From the NCBI GenBank assembly GCA_021413845.1, contig JAIOPP010000036.1, positions 1 to 64,000 of the forward strand: a stretch of 64,000 bases of DNA. The letters are read 5' to 3'. The notes under the pieces were generated by a model. The model was not told the origin of the DNA. It saw only the letters and a list, made by a program, of their open reading frames with translations, and did not search any database. How positions within the stretch are numbered: the stretch's first letter is position 1; every line of letters starts with the position of its first letter. Shown in pieces: positions 63,737 to 64,000 of this stretch. The stretch is from Planctomycetia bacterium (GTDB lineage Bacteria; Planctomycetota; Planctomycetia; Pirellulales; PNKZ01). The position numbers and the translations under genes are program-made.

Positions 63737-64000
63737 CTATTTCCCTTCTTTCTTCTCGGTCGAGGCTGGAGCGATACCTGCTTTGGCGGCGTCGGCGGCT
63801 TTCTTTTTGGCTTCTTCGTTCATCATCAAAAACGGATTGGGCTTGAGCTCGATCTTCTTGACCGTTTGCAGATAGTCGAGCACGCTCGCCGATTGATCCC
63901 CGCCGACTTGCGCATGAAAGTGCAGCGAGAAGCCATGCGGTCCTTTCACGTCGATCAGCTTCGGCTGGTGCGTGATGAGCGTGCGGATCACATCCACTTG
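63737..64000 (-). CDS. C-terminal part of an ankyrin-repeat-like protein (cut by window edge)
   Basis: The frame stays open to the right edge and ends at 63737; about 87 residues are visible. The stretch TLITHQPKLIDVKGPHGFSL and SASVLDYLQT has ankyrin character, with KGPHGFSLHFHAQ in the place of GPHGxTPLHxAA. The tail is charged (NEEAKKKAADAAKAG, ending EKKEGK). No start codon with a binding site can be seen, so the gene most likely begins outside the window. Function unknown. Confidence 0.55.
   Translation of the reverse strand, partial: QVDVIRTLITHQPKLIDVKGPHGFSLHFHAQVGGDQSASVLDYLQTVKKIELKPNPFLMMNEEAKKKAADAAKAGIAPASTEKKEGK

Overview
This window looks like chromosomal DNA of a planctomycete, most likely from the Pirellulales side of the phylum; that placement is inferred from gene content, not from a marker-gene search. 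The pointers are a cysteine-rich YTV-repeat envelope protein, a cassette of oversized pseudopilins with a giant GspK-like member, Tat-exported Gfo/Idh/MocA and sugar-isomerase-type proteins, a MoxR/DUF58/transglutaminase cluster, and a zinc-ribbon/membrane/prenyltransferase-toroid protein. Four predicted outer-membrane barrels, KdsB (CMP-Kdo) and Lnt (lipoprotein acylation) indicate a diderm envelope. No phage, insertion sequence, CRISPR array or rRNA was seen.

Layout. 1-1450: the end of an unknown gene, a terminator and a divergent outer-membrane protein. 1681-23565: one long co-directional type IV pilus / type II secretion-like cluster, namely ATPase PilB, retraction ATPase PilT, a second PilB, platform PilC, four large pseudopilins, a GspK-like protein of about 2650 residues and a large GspJ-like pseudopilin. 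No secretin, PilMNOP or prepilin peptidase is in the window. 23600-28123 (minus): transglutaminase-like TgpA type, DUF58 and MoxR ATPase. 28367-32912 (plus): toroid protein, MBOAT-type acyltransferase, Tat-exported oxidoreductase. 33012-35866 (minus): glutathione peroxidase-like protein, second Gfo/Idh/MocA protein, quinolinate synthase NadA. 36177-40388 (plus): orphan FliN-type protein, TrpG/PabA amidotransferase, MoeA, Lnt. 40739-42221 (plus): an overlapping pair of membrane proteins, one coiled-coil, one made of ATPA repeats.

42310-45616 (minus): Mrr-type endonuclease and the YTV protein, which has two arrays of exactly 16 units of 16 residues. 46262-47743: a compact GspG-like pseudopilin with its own strong terminator, redox repressor Rex and tRNA-Gln. 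47854-53660: small HTH-like protein, outer-membrane barrel, two phosphohexomutases and a Tat-exported xylose-isomerase-like protein. 54341-56775: UvrC lacking its C-terminal HhH region, and an orphan MraZ. 57064-61856: a kdsB-pyrG pair (CTP maker and CTP user) divergent from glmS. 61965-64000: tRNA with CAU anticodon, a Legionella-OMP-like barrel and a partial gene.

The most unusual content is the pilus/secretion cassette (giant GspK with recurring GspK-like motifs, aspartate-rich calcium-type loops in four members, extra membrane segment in PilC), the strictly regular YTV protein, an 80-nt intergenic cruciform with a UUCG-type apex, and a possible 27-residue membrane peptide.
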